The position numbers and the translations under genes are program-made. From NCBI RefSeq assembly GCF_041320605.1, contig NZ_CP166679.1, forward strand, positions 186,001 through 250,000: a stretch of 64,000 nt of DNA. The letters are read 5' to 3'. This document shows, in pieces, positions 1 to 9,600 of this stretch (position 1 is the stretch's first letter; each line of letters begins with the position of its first letter). The notes beneath the pieces are model-generated. The model searched no databases, was not told where the DNA came from, and saw only the letters and a program-made list of their open reading frames with translations. This stretch comes from Arenibacter antarcticus (GTDB lineage: Bacteria; Bacteroidota; Bacteroidia; Flavobacteriales; Flavobacteriaceae).

Positions 1-3000
1 CTACGGGAATCACTGAGTTAATGGTCACAGTAAAGTTGTTAGTTCCCACCACATCTATCCTAACTTTCTCAGGATCAATGCAATTAAGCACGCTTAGCAC
101 TGATAAGTTGGGAATTACATTCGTTGGAGGGTTAATGGTGGGCAAGTCAACGAATGCCCTACACCCGTTACCATCAATCGCATAGACTGTAATATTCTGC
201 GGTGTACCGTTATCTATTATTTCAAAAGTATTTGCCGTCTGGTAATTATTAAATCCAGTTATACTATACTGGTAACCAGAACCCAGGGTTCCAGCGTCTA
301 CCACATTGACAGTAATAATAGTAGAACTATATCTATTTACTCCTACTTCACAAGCAAAATCTGGCGCACTGGCAGATATAGTAAAGTCTAGAGGTGCCAC
401 AATTTCAATTAATTCCGACAAACCTTCACAATTCCTTGCAGAAACCACCTCTACTTCATAACGACCAGGAGATAGGCTACCAAAGGAACCTGAGCTATTA
501 TTGATTATAAGTACCCTAGTATCAAAATTAACCAAACGGTAATCCATAGGACTATCTACATCACTTCCAGCACTAAGTGTAATATCAATACTTCCATCGT
601 TAACGCCAAAACAGGAAACATCCTGCTTAATAACACCGGAGACATCTGGAGTAACAGGGTTTTGCAAAATTATTACAACCGTATCCTGACAAAAGGTTTC
701 GGTATCTACTATATGTATACTATAATTTCCAGTGGCGATTCCTGTAAATACCCCTGCTGATCTATCACCTACTATAGGAGCTCCTATATTCCCTCCACCA
801 TCATTTTTTAATTGATAACTAAAGTTGCCGCTACCCCCTACTACCTGAGTAGTTATTGTTCCATCTGCTATTAAACAATTGGGCATTGTAGTGAAACCAC
901 CTCTTACAGATATAAATTCATATACATCTGCAATCGCTTGACTGCTACAACCATTCGCATCAACCACATCAACAGTATAAGCTCCTGGGCTATTTACATA
1001 AAAAGTAGCCTCATATACAGCTCCATTTAGCACTCCTATTTGGGTACTTCCCCCCAAAGTAAACCTAGGTGTATCCACACTATTTGGTATAGAAACATAA
1101 ATCTCAAATGAGGTAGCTGTAACCACACATTGATTTACTACACTTATTGTCGGTGGTGGTAATACTGGATTCAAATCAATTAAGGTGGCAATATCAAAAG
1201 AAGTACAGCCACTAGCATCCCTTACGTAAACATCATAGTTCCCTGCAGGCCCAGTGAAGGTTGTCACAGTAGAAAAAGTAGCTGTTGGATCAAATCCCGT
1301 AGGACCAAATGCAAACTCATAAGGACCACCTGAACCACCTGAGCCAACTACCGTAAATTGTCCATCTGCATTACAATTTGCAGGCTCTTCAATCAAAATA
1401 TCAATGTCAGGAAGGTTTTGATTAATAGTAATTAATGCTCCATCGCTACAACTATCTGTTTGATTGGTAACAATTACCTGATAATTGCCAGGTAAGGTTC
1501 CAAATGTATTCACATAAGAAATACTGGTTACATTTGTCGGATTATCAGTACTATGTAATGTACCATCATCCACATTGTAAATCTCAATCAATAAATCATC
1601 ACCTGAATTGAAGCCAGTAATGGTGAACTCTATTTGTCCGTTTCGGGTTGCATCGCAAAAACCCGCAGTAGAAGTAGCAGTAACATCCAAAGGCAAAGGA
1701 CCATCTATAGGATCAATAACTTCAATATAAGAACAGCCAGTAGCCACGTCCAACACCTCTACAGTATAACTTACACCATACTGCAGGTTATTGAATGTAT
1801 GCCTTCTTGGTGGGCTATTTACAGGAACAAAACTACTTATTGGATTTGTCACCAACCGTATTTCAAAACCTAAGGTTCCGTCTCCTCCATTAATTTCGAC
1901 TGTATTCGTAAATCCGCCAATAGCACAAACTGGTGCAGTTACCGAGTCAGGAACAATATCTAAATCTGAATCATCAACGACAACAACATCTTCATCTCTA
2001 CATCCACTGGCATCCAAAGTTACTACTGTGTAAAGGCCTGGGATTACGTTATTAAAAGTTTCAGTAGTACTTGATGTTGGACCAATTCTGTCTAGTTCAA
2101 CACCAAATTGGTTTTCCAATATATATATAAAATCCGGAGCACCCCCTGTTACTGCAGTCACATCGATTGACCCTTCAACCGTCCCCGAATTACAGGTTGC
2201 CAAATTTGCATTGACAGTTGCATCAGGAGCAGGCCCAGCATTTGGAATCGTCAAATTTTGTAAAATAGTCATACACCCTCTGTCATCCCTAACAATAAAT
2301 GTATAGGTTTGTCCTGCATTTAAATTGGAATATACTGATTGTGATGAGAATGTACCTCCCTCAAAACTTACTTCGTACGGTGCTACCCCGCTAGTGCCAT
2401 CTGGACTGATTATTGCCCTACCGCTATCCGTTTCGCCACATGTAGGAGGAAAAACTGAAAAACTTGCGGGCGCAATATTTTCAGGCGGACTTAATACCAA
2501 AGGATTGGAATCGGCAATACATCCCTCATTATCGGTAACTCTAAAAACATAAGTACCGGGATTTGATGTATCAAATAAAAAATTATTGGAAACCAATGCT
2601 TGTGAAGCTCCATAGGTTACTCCGTCATCTGAACTAACCTCATACTGCTTAGGTCCGGTTCCTGTGCGGTATCCCCCGGAAACACGGACACGTATCTGCC
2701 CGGGATTAATGCCACAAGGTATCTCGCTTTCTATACTCGTAGTCACCCTCAGTATAGGATTAACGGTAACATTTATACTGTGCCTACAACTATTGTCATC
2801 AATCACCTCAATCGTATGATTTCCTTGAGGTACTCCAGTAAACAAAGGACTGGGCTGCCAAGATGTTAGTCCGATGATACGATATAGATGACTGGATATG
2901 GGTGCAGTCCCTGCAGTTGAATTCACCGCTAAAACAGCACCAGTCCCTGGAACATAACAAAAATCCGAGGCTCCAGCATCCAAAGTAATGGTTGGAGCAC

Positions 3001-5629
3001 TTATAGGAGTAAGGTTAAAATTGAAAACTTCTGTACATCCCTCAGAATCGGTAAGGGTCAATGTATAAGCTCCCGCTTGAGTCAGGTTTCCGAACGTTCT
3101 ACTTGATGTTGGACCATTCGCTGGTCCCGTAGGAGGTGTCAATGTATACTTATGATCACCCCATCCACCGGAAGAATTGGCCACTACCCTACCTCTATTG
3201 CTATTAGCACAGCTCATAGCGGTAACCGTAGCCGTTAATGATAACGCAGATGAAGGCTCCAAAATACTGATAGAATTTGTATCCGTACAACCTGTATCAA
3301 CGTCGGTTACCGTAATTATATAAGTACCCATACCAGATGGGGACAACACCACCTCATCTCCACTTTGTGGCGCACTTTCGGGTCCGCCGTTAATATTATA
3401 GGTATAGTTGTTGTAAAAACCGTCTATAAAAAAGGCACCTGTACCGTCACTAGCTCCGATACAAACCTGTGTATCCCCGCCCAACTTTACCCGCACCCGA
3501 ATAGAACTAATTGTTGTAGGGGTAAAACTATTGGTATAGGAACAACCATTTACATCGGTTACTCTAAATTGATATGCCGTTGCAGTATTCAATCCTGTAA
3601 ATACAGCATCAGTCCCATTGTCAATTGTAGGACCTGGACCAATAACCTCATATTTGGCAATGAGGTAATTACTGGTAACCGCTAATTCCACGTCTACGGT
3701 TCCCGCAGAACAGTTTACATTACTTTGGGCAAAAGCAATTGCTGTTGGGGGATCAATATTATGAATGGTTATCGGAGTCAATTCCAAACGACACCCACCA
3801 CTATCCCTTATTATTGGGGTATAGGTTCCGGGAGCCAAATTATTGTAGACTGTTTGTGTACTAAAGTTGGCGGGGGCATCCCCAGATATACTAAAGACAT
3901 AACCACTTCCAGAACCTCCCGTAAAGGGACCCTGAAACTCAATTTCTCCCCCATTGGTCCCTCCCATGCCATCACAGGTCCTATCTGAGATTTTTACGGC
4001 ATTTCCAGATATAACCCCGGTGGTAGCAACATTTACGGAATTAGGTAAGTCCAAAATACAGTCGAAACCACCTTGTTGGTATCGTACTTGGATGGTATTA
4101 TAGCTGCCCGCTGGAACGGTAATCATTGGATTGGTAGTCCAGGATTCACTTGGGCTCGCCCTAAAAAACAAATTATACCCCTTTGCATCTACTACATTAA
4201 AATTCAGTTTGGCACCTCCATTGGTGCACGTACCATCTATTCCACTAACTGTAATATGGGGGGGAGTTAATTCCTCTACACTGGCAGAAGCGGTAATGGT
4301 ACATCCATTACTATCGGTAATTAAAAAATCATAAGATCCTGGGCTAGTAACGGTATAGACGGTATTATCGGAATATGGGCTACTGGAAGGCCCCGTACCA
4401 TTTACTCTAAATGTATATGGCGCCGTCCCTCCCGAAGTTCTAACCGCAATACCCACACTGGCAACGCTACAACCAAAACTATTATTGACCTCGGTAGATG
4501 CATCCAGGGCAACAATTCCTTCCCCTATTACAATGGGATTACCATTGACATCCAAATCTTGGGATGGAGGAGCAATTCCTAAAGCAGCATCTCCCATACA
4601 TTGCTGTGTTTCTACCCTTACGCTATACCTGCCAAAACCCACAGCACTAAAAACATAATTGTTAGCAGGTATAAAAGAGGTGAATTCCTGTGGTGTCCCA
4701 TTAACGTCCAACAACGTATACCTATATGACCCAGGAACATTATGGACCGCCACTGAAATGCTTCCGGTATCCCCACTGCATTGTGCATCTATAAAAGTAA
4801 GATCAATATCGATATCCCTTTGTTCGATTTCTATGGTATCATATAAATATTCACAGGTGTTTTGGGTGTTTTTCAACCTTGCCTTTACCACATAGGTCCC
4901 GGGCATCAAATTGTCGAAAATAGGCCCTTGCCATGATCCAAAACCACTTCCATTGTCTATACTGTACTCATAGGAACTGGGAAGATTAGTGATTTGAATC
5001 CTTCCAGGAACACTACAAATAAAATTTCTTTTTACAAATGTTTGGGTTATGGTATTTTTCTTAACATTAAAGTAGTAATATGGACCAGTACCATTAACCC
5101 TAACCCTATACCCTGCCCCAGTTGAAGAATTAATGATGCTAGCATCGATGTTAAATGTATTGCTATTACTAATGGTTTCCCAACAACTAAGACTGGTATT
5201 GGCACATTCATCATCTACATTAAAAACACAGCCGACTGTTGGTTTATACTGTTGCCAATCGTAACTACTGTAAGAACTCTGTAACGCCACAAGTCGATCA
5301 TCAAAATCACCACATAGGGTATAACTTGCCATCATACTACCATCATTGTTACAAACATCATAACCATCCGCATTGATGATAATAGAGGGACCCATCATTG
5401 CAGGAACCAAACTTAGTTCCTCTAAACCATCCCTTCCGTTATTTAGGGAAGTCAATGCTGTCTCAGAATGAATTTTAAATTCTTTACTGGAATCAACAAT
5501 TTTTAATGCAGTCGAAATATCTGCAGCTAATTTATAGATTATTGATTTTGCTACTGCAGAGGTACAGACTATTGATAGCATTATCAACAAAGAGGCATAC
5601 AGGAGGTGCCGTGGTTTTTGTGGAAGCAT
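1..5629 (-). CDS. SprB-like giant repeat adhesin, 5' part (C-terminus off the window)
   Basis: The frame is open from an ATG at 5629 leftwards to the window edge, about 1876 codons with no stop noticed. The start encodes a signal peptide (MLPQKPRHLLYASLLIML, then VCTSAVA). After a unique head of about 180 residues come some 19 repeats of 80-90 residues. Each ends in a motif like G-x-Y-x-V-x-V-x-D-x-x-G-C, for example GAYTVDVVDANGC near 970 and GSYDFLITDSNGC near 4330. This resembles the SprB repeat family of surface adhesins that are exported by type IX secretion and moved over the cell by the gliding machinery. The sorting domain expected at the C-terminus lies outside the window, so type IX export is inferred. 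Repeats have diverged in sequence, so recent tandem duplication is unlikely. Each repeat keeps a cysteine near the end and many have a second one early, which could form disulfides. Confidence 0.85.
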   Translation of the reverse strand, partial: MLPQKPRHLLYASLLIMLSIVCTSAVAKSIIYKLAADISTALKIVDSSKEFKIHSETALTSLNNGRDGLEELSLVPAMMGPSIIINADGYDVCNNDGSMMASYTLCGDFDDRLVALQSSYSSYDWQQYKPTVGCVFNVDDECANTSLSCWETISNSNTFNIDASIINSSTGAGYRVRVNGTGPYYYFNVKKNTITQTFVKRNFICSVPGRIQITNLPSSYEYSIDNGSGFGSWQGPIFDNLMPGTYVVKARLKNTQNTCEYLYDTIEIEQRDIDIDLTFIDAQCSGDTGSISVAVHNVPGSYRYTLLDVNGTPQEFTSFIPANNYVFSAVGFGRYSVRVETQQCMGDAALGIAPPSQDLDVNGNPIVIGEGIVALDASTEVNNSFGCSVASVGIAVRTSGGTAPYTFRVNGTGPSSSPYSDNTVYTVTSPGSYDFLITDSNGCTITASASVEELTPPHITVSGIDGTCTNGGAKLNFNVVDAKGYNLFFRASPSESWTTNPMITVPAGSYNTIQVRYQQGGFDCILDLPNSVNVATTGVISGNAVKISDRTCDGMGGTNGGEIEFQGPFTGGSGSGYVFSISGDAPANFSTQTVYNNLAPGTYTPIIRDSGGCRLELTPITIHNIDPPTAIAFAQSNVNCSAGTVDVELAVTSNYLIAKYEVIGPGPTIDNGTDAVFTGLNTATAYQFRVTDVNGCSYTNSFTPTTISSIRVRVKLGGDTQVCIGASDGTGAFFIDGFYNNYTYNINGGPESAPQSGDEVVLSPSGMGTYIITVTDVDTGCTDTNSISILEPSSALSLTATVTAMSCANSNRGRVVANSSGGWGDHKYTLTPPTGPANGPTSSRTFGNLTQAGAYTLTLTDSEGCTEVFNFNLTPISAPTITLDAGASDFCYVPGTGAVLAVNSTAGTAPISSHLYRIIGLTSWQPSPLFTGVPQGNHTIEVIDDNSCRHSINVTVNPILRVTTSIESEIPCGINPGQIRVRVSGGYRTGTGPKQYEVSSDDGVTYGASQALVSNNFLFDTSNPGTYVFRVTDNEGCIADSNPLVLSPPENIAPASFSVFPPTCGETDSGRAIISPDGTSGVAPYEVSFEGGTFSSQSVYSNLNAGQTYTFIVRDDRGCMTILQNLTIPNAGPAPDATVNANLATCNSGTVEGSIDVTAVTGGAPDFIYILENQFGVELDRIGPTSSTTETFNNVIPGLYTVVTLDASGCRDEDVVVVDDSDLDIVPDSVTAPVCAIGGFTNTVEINGGDGTLGFEIRLVTNPISSFVPVNSPPRRHTFNNLQYGVSYTVEVLDVATGCSYIEVIDPIDGPLPLDVTATSTAGFCDATRNGQIEFTITGFNSGDDLLIEIYNVDDGTLHSTDNPTNVTSISYVNTFGTLPGNYQVIVTNQTDSCSDGALITINQNLPDIDILIEEPANCNADGQFTVVGSGGSGGPYEFAFGPTGFDPTATFSTVTTFTGPAGNYDVYVRDASGCTSFDIATLIDLNPVLPPPTISVVNQCVVTATSFEIYVSIPNSVDTPRFTLGGSTQIGVLNGAVYEATFYVNSPGAYTVDVVDANGCSSQAIADVYEFISVRGGFTTMPNCLIADGTITTQVVGGSGNFSYQLKNDGGGNIGAPIVGDRSAGVFTGIATGNYSIHIVDTETFCQDTVVIILQNPVTPDVSGVIKQDVSCFGVNDGSIDITLSAGSDVDSPMDYRLVNFDTRVLIINNSSGSFGSLSPGRYEVEVVSARNCEGLSELIEIVAPLDFTISASAPDFACEVGVNRYSSTIITVNVVDAGTLGSGYQYSITGFNNYQTANTFEIIDNGTPQNITVYAIDGNGCRAFVDLPTINPPTNVIPNLSVLSVLNCIDPEKVRIDVVGTNNFTVTINSVIPV

Positions 5630-5758
5630 AGGTTAAGTAGGTTTTTAAAATATATTTGGATTTGGGATCAAATTATATTTTCAGGTAATGTTTTATACTT
5701 ATATTTTATAATTATCTTTATGATTTAAGGCAAAATATTAATAATTTAACGTTGAATT

Positions 5759-6880
5759 ATGAAAAATAGTATTTCTCTACTGCTCTTAGCGTTCATAAGC
5801 CTAACTTATTCCTGCGCTCAACAACCTGAAAATGAAGTAAATACCCCAATCGAAATCACCTTCACCCCCCAACTTATTATCAGTGAAATACAGATTCCGT
5901 GGGGAATGGCGTTTTTGCCTGATGGCAGTATGTTGATTACCGAAAAATCTGGGAATCTAATCCATTTTAAAGATGGCAGTAAAACAATTATCAATAACTC
6001 CCCCACCGTCTATAATAGAGGTCAGGGCGGTTTGTTAGACGTTGCAATAGACCCAGATTACCAAAACAATGGTTGGATTTATATCTCCTACGCTTCTGAA
6101 GAAGGAGAAGAAAAAGGCGGGCATACCGCCATTATGCGTGCAAAACTGAATGGAAATAGTTTAACCGATAACGAGGTACTTTACAAAGCAAGCCCAAACA
6201 CAACAAAAGGGCATCATTTTGGTTCGCGGATCGAATTTGACAATAACGGATATTTATATTTTTCCATTGGGGAACGTGGGGATCGAGATGTTAACCCCCA
6301 GGACATTACCAGGGATGGAGGAAAGATTTATCGAATAAATACCGATGGAAGCATTCCATCAGACAATCCTTTTGTGGACACCCCAGAGGCTAAAACCGCC
6401 ATTTACAGTTACGGTCACCGAAACCCACAAGGAATGATCAAAAATCCCAATACAGGGGAAATTTGGATAAATGAGCACGGACCACAGGGTGGGGACGAGA
6501 TTAATATAGTGGAAAAAGGAAAAAATTACGGCTGGCCGGTTATCACCTACGGGATAAACTATAGTGGAACACCAATCACCGACAAGACCGAAATGGAAGG
6601 AATGGAACAACCAATTTATTATTGGGTACCCTCCATTGCTCCAAGTGGAATGGCTTTTGTAACCAGTGATAAATACCCTAACTGGAAAGGAAGCCTATTA
6701 GTAGGTTCCTTGAAATTTCAATATTTGGAACGATTGGAACTAAAAAACAATAAGGTGGTGAACCGGGTAAAACTTATGACCGACCTTGGGAGGGTGCGCG
6801 ATGTTAGACAGGCACCCGACGGATTTATCTATGTGGCAGTAGAAGGAAAAGGAATCTATAAATTGGTCCCAAAAGAATAA
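5759..6880 (+). CDS. PQQ-dependent sugar dehydrogenase (soluble aldose dehydrogenase family), lipoprotein
   Basis: The 373-residue product starts with a lipoprotein signal peptide ending in a lipobox-like LTYSC around residues 16-20. The rest matches the GSDH/YliI six-bladed propeller family: IPWGMAFLPDGSMLITEKSGN near the start, GQGGLLDVAIDPDY, GHHFGSRIEFD, then YSYGHRNPQGM and NEHGPQGGDEIN, which are conserved in this family. It should oxidise aldoses in the periplasm with PQQ as cofactor. No PQQ biosynthesis genes are in the window. A small cytochrome c gene follows 209 bp downstream and is a plausible electron acceptor. A TATATTTG box lies at 5651-5658 but has no clear -33 element, so the promoter is uncertain. 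Confidence 0.85.
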   Translation: MKNSISLLLLAFISLTYSCAQQPENEVNTPIEITFTPQLIISEIQIPWGMAFLPDGSMLITEKSGNLIHFKDGSKTIINNSPTVYNRGQGGLLDVAIDPDYQNNGWIYISYASEEGEEKGGHTAIMRAKLNGNSLTDNEVLYKASPNTTKGHHFGSRIEFDNNGYLYFSIGERGDRDVNPQDITRDGGKIYRINTDGSIPSDNPFVDTPEAKTAIYSYGHRNPQGMIKNPNTGEIWINEHGPQGGDEINIVEKGKNYGWPVITYGINYSGTPITDKTEMEGMEQPIYYWVPSIAPSGMAFVTSDKYPNWKGSLLVGSLKFQYLERLELKNNKVVNRVKLMTDLGRVRDVRQAPDGFIYVAVEGKGIYKLVPKE

Positions 6881-7089
6881 TACATCTTTTTTCCTTTCTA
6901 CTATATTCTTTTAACCAATAGCGGTACATATAGGACCATAAAGATTTTCCCGTGGGAAATTTTCATTTTAATTGAATGCAATCTCCACCAACACAGTAAG
7001 AAGGTTATAGACGTTGTATTCTCCTATAAATGCTCCTCTAAATGATAAAAAAAGTAAATTCAAAGCCTATAAACACTCAATAAGCACTT

Positions 7090-7494
7090 ATGAAGTTGGT
7101 AGTTTTGATCTATATTTCCACCATAATTTCACTATCCGTTTTTCTTTTTCAGGACAAAGAACTGGAGGAAAGTATTAAAAGAGGCGCAGATATTTACTCT
7201 GATTTTTGTGTTACCTGTCATTTGCCAAATGGACAAGGAGTGAAAAAAACTTTCCCGCCTTTGGCCAAATCCGATTATTTATTGCAGAAAAGGGAGGAAA
7301 GTATCCGGGGTATAAAATTTGGCCAACAGGGAGAAATTGTGGTCAATGGAATTACCTATAATAATACGATGCCCACCATGGGACTGGACGATGGGGAGAT
7401 AGCAGATGTAATGAATTACATCCTAAATTCATGGGGCAATAAGAGCAAAGCCCTTGTTACCCCTGAAGAGGTATCTAAAATCGTAAAAAAATAA
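7090..7494 (+). CDS. Small c-type cytochrome
   Basis: The 134-residue protein has an N-terminal hydrophobic segment (residues 1-20) that could be a signal peptide or a membrane anchor. A single haem c site, CVTCH, lies at residues 40-44. A methionine in the later MPTMG stretch is a likely axial ligand, and DGEIADVMNYILNSWGN is typical of the C-terminal helix of class I cytochromes c. It would carry electrons in the periplasm. Its position after the sugar dehydrogenase suggests it may take electrons from that enzyme, but this is inferred from context. The stop codon is 2 bp from the end of the convergent murQ gene, so there is no room for a separate terminator between them. Confidence 0.85.
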   Translation: MKLVVLIYISTIISLSVFLFQDKELEESIKRGADIYSDFCVTCHLPNGQGVKKTFPPLAKSDYLLQKREESIRGIKFGQQGEIVVNGITYNNTMPTMGLDDGEIADVMNYILNSWGNKSKALVTPEEVSKIVKK

Positions 7495-7496
7495 GC

Positions 7497-8312
7497 TTAT
7501 CCTTTTTGGGCATCGATTACCTTCTTTACGGAACCGTATCTTTTCAATAAAATTTCTGCCTCTTTATACTCCAATTTTAGTTCTTCTACCAAATAACGGG
7601 TGCCACGGTCTACCAACTTAATATTGCTAAGTTGCATATTCACCATCTTATTACCCTTTACCCTCCCAACTTTGATCATTAAGGCAGTGGAAATCATATT
7701 AAGGACCAGCTTCTGCGACGTTCCACTTTTCATCCTTGTACTTCCCGTAAGAAATTCTGGTCCTACATTCACTGCAATAGGAATCTCTACTGCTTCTGCC
7801 AAGGGAGAACCTGGATTGTTGGTAATACATGCGGTTAACAAGCCATAGGCAGCGGCATCCTTTACCCCACCAATTACATAAGGAGTTGTACCGGAAGCAG
7901 CTATCCCCACTACAGTGTCATTTTTGGTGACCTTATAAACCTCTAGATCCTTCCATGCTTGCGAGGCATCATCCTCTGCATTTTCAACAGCCTGTCTAAT
8001 AGCAATATCGCCTCCAGCGATCAATCCTATTACCCGATCATGGGGCAAACCGAAGGTAGGCGGAATCTCAGAGGCATCCAAAATACCAAGTCGACCACTG
8101 GTTCCTGCCCCTATATAAAATAACCTACCACCTTCGTTAAACCTTTCCGTCAAGGCATCTACCAATTTGGTGATGGCCGGTATCTCCTTTTCTACCGCCT
8201 CTGCTATTCTTTTATCTTCCTCATTAATACTTTTGAGGATCGTAACCGTATCCATTAATTCCAAATCTGAATAATCGGATGGCATTTCGGTAATTCTATT
8301 GTAATCTGACAT
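7497..8312 (-). CDS. murQ: N-acetylmuramic acid 6-phosphate etherase (MurQ)
   Basis: MurQ cleaves the lactyl ether of MurNAc-6-phosphate to give GlcNAc-6-phosphate and D-lactate in the cytoplasm. The 271-residue protein opens with NRITEMPSDYSDLELMDT and has the SIS-domain signature GAGTSGRLGILDASE at about residues 68-82. It includes the glutamates expected for catalysis (E82 in ASE and E113 in VENAED, by analogy with E. coli MurQ). GSTRMKSGTSQKLVLNMIS is also strongly conserved in the family. The length is slightly short of the usual 295-300 residues. The gene lies in a locus with anmK and nagZ, which would supply its substrate, and is downstream of the DeoR-type regulator gene on the same strand. 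Confidence 0.95.
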   Translation of the reverse strand: MSDYNRITEMPSDYSDLELMDTVTILKSINEEDKRIAEAVEKEIPAITKLVDALTERFNEGGRLFYIGAGTSGRLGILDASEIPPTFGLPHDRVIGLIAGGDIAIRQAVENAEDDASQAWKDLEVYKVTKNDTVVGIAASGTTPYVIGGVKDAAAYGLLTACITNNPGSPLAEAVEIPIAVNVGPEFLTGSTRMKSGTSQKLVLNMISTALMIKVGRVKGNKMVNMQLSNIKLVDRGTRYLVEELKLEYKEAEILLKRYGSVKKVIDAQKG

Positions 8313-8532
8313 GCTTAATAGTATTGTATTGTTAAATATAAAATATTGTTATCCATTGGCCATATAAATTTCACTCACAAAAATAACAGAAACATGTCAC
8401 TTAAAATTCGATACATTTATAGCTCAAAATAAATTTAAAATTACAGAAGCAAGGTAATAAGTCCGCAATTAGAAGAAATTCTTAATCATATTTTTAATTA
8501 TCATGTATCACGTTAAGTGGGTTCTAAAATTT

Positions 8533-9282
8533 TTACAAAATATTGAATCCTTTATTCTGATAAAAATCTAATAGGGAATTTTGTGGATTTAATTCAGTAA
8601 TCAACGTATCAACATCATCTATATCGCATATTTTATAACGTTGTATGGTGTTTAATTTCTCTGATATAACCGGAACCACTACCCTTCTAGAAGCCTTGAT
8701 CATGGCCTTCTTCAACTGAACTATCTCCCAGTCAAATTCCGTTAGGCCATGGGTAAGATCAATTGAATGAGATCCCAGAAAACAAAGATCCACGGAGATT
8801 TCGGATAGCATATTAATAGCACTTCCTCCAATTGTTATCTGGGCATCCTTTGATATTTGTCCTCCTATAAAAATAATCTCAACATTGGGCTTGGTCAACA
8901 ATTGATTAGCCACTGGCAAACTAGGTGTAAAACAAGTCAACTTTAAATTAACAGGCAACAATCTAGCTAATTCCATATTAGTGGTTCCACCGGTAAACAA
9001 AATTACTTGCCCATCCCTTAATAAGGTAATTGCCTTCTCTGCTATCCCAGATTTCTTGTCCTTGGAATAAATTTCATTAACCTGAAAATGATAATTATGG
9101 AAACCCAAGGAAATTGCTCCCCCGTGAACTTTTTGCAGTTTCTTATCGCGGTGTAATTCCTTAATATCCCTCCTTACAGTATCCACAGACACATTTACGA
9201 GGTCCGCCATATCAGGCAACAACACCCTGTTGTGCCTCCTAACTTCATTCAAAATTATTTGCTGTCGCTCGGCTTTTAACAT
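8533..9282 (-). CDS. DeoR-family transcriptional regulator
   Basis: The protein has an N-terminal winged helix-turn-helix, including the DeoR signature VSVDTVRRDIKELHR followed by KLQKVHGGA. The C-terminal DeoRC sensor domain resembles sugar-phosphate isomerases (VILFTGGTTNMELARLLP, then DLCFLGSHSID). I chose the ATG at 9282 because the domain begins directly with MLKAERQQIILNEV. An upstream ATG at 9312 would add ten hydrophobic residues not expected in this family. Such regulators usually sense phosphorylated sugars. Its position between murQ and the divergent susCD genes suggests it controls both. MurNAc-6-phosphate or GlcNAc-6-phosphate are reasonable effector candidates, but the sequence does not prove this. 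Confidence 0.9.
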   Translation of the reverse strand: MLKAERQQIILNEVRRHNRVLLPDMADLVNVSVDTVRRDIKELHRDKKLQKVHGGAISLGFHNYHFQVNEIYSKDKKSGIAEKAITLLRDGQVILFTGGTTNMELARLLPVNLKLTCFTPSLPVANQLLTKPNVEIIFIGGQISKDAQITIGGSAINMLSEISVDLCFLGSHSIDLTHGLTEFDWEIVQLKKAMIKASRRVVVPVISEKLNTIQRYKICDIDDVDTLITELNPQNSLLDFYQNKGFNIL

Positions 9283-9323
9283 AACTATAACACTTACAGC
9301 AAAGATAAACAATTAACAATGTC

Positions 9324-9369
9324 ATTGCATAAAATTGAAGACAAATTGAAAAATAACTGCATAAAACTG
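9324..9369. repeat. Direct repeat ATTGCATAAAATTG / ACTGCATAAAACTG in the deoR-susC intergenic region
   Basis: Two 14-bp copies at 9324-9337 and 9356-9369 match at 12 of 14 positions and are spaced 32 bp start to start, about three helical turns. Each has a TGCA-type core, like the nearby inverted repeat at 9377-9442. They sit just upstream of the DeoR-type gene and are candidate regulator sites. Confidence 0.4.
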
Positions 9370-9376
9370 CAGAGAA

Positions 9377-9442
9377 TGCAATTATTTGCCTATTTTTGAA
9401 AAGGAAAAGCACTATTTTCTTTTAAAATGGCAAATAATTGCA
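9377..9442. promoter_or_regulatory. Perfect 14-bp inverted repeat bracketing the susC promoter, candidate operator
   Basis: TGCAATTATTTGCC at 9377-9390 and its exact reverse complement at 9429-9442 are separated by 38 bp. The centres are 52 bp apart, about five helical turns, which would suit two bound repressor units on the same face of the DNA. Each arm is itself nearly palindromic (GCAA-N4-TTGC). The predicted -7 promoter box begins immediately after the first arm. Regulation by the adjacent DeoR-type protein is inferred. A hairpin in the susC leader RNA is an alternative. Confidence 0.5.
9391..9398 (+). promoter_or_regulatory. Predicted -7 box (TATTTTTG) for the susCD operon
   Basis: TATTTTTG fits the Bacteroidota TAnnTTTG -7 consensus. 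No convincing TTG -33 element is found 19-21 bp upstream. Transcription would start near 9404, leaving a leader of almost 200 bases before the susC ATG at 9601. Confidence 0.4.
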
Positions 9443-9600
9443 ACTCCTCTAAGTGAACAAGACCAGTGACACTAGTCATTAATTAACCAAAAATTAACAA
9501 TTCACTATGACTTTTAAACATTCCTATTTTCCAGTCCTGCGTAATGAGGACACTTTCTATTACCGACTAAAAACTAACTTAATTTAAACTAACACAGATT

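Noticed and set aside
1634-4895. Several plus-strand frames of 65-106 codons opposite the adhesin
   Set aside because: They are antisense to a long continuous coding frame with clear repeats; none has a recognisable domain.
1-5629. Regular repeats that might suggest a CRISPR or tandem DNA array
   Set aside because: The repetition is at protein level with diverged DNA; there are no identical short repeats with spacers.
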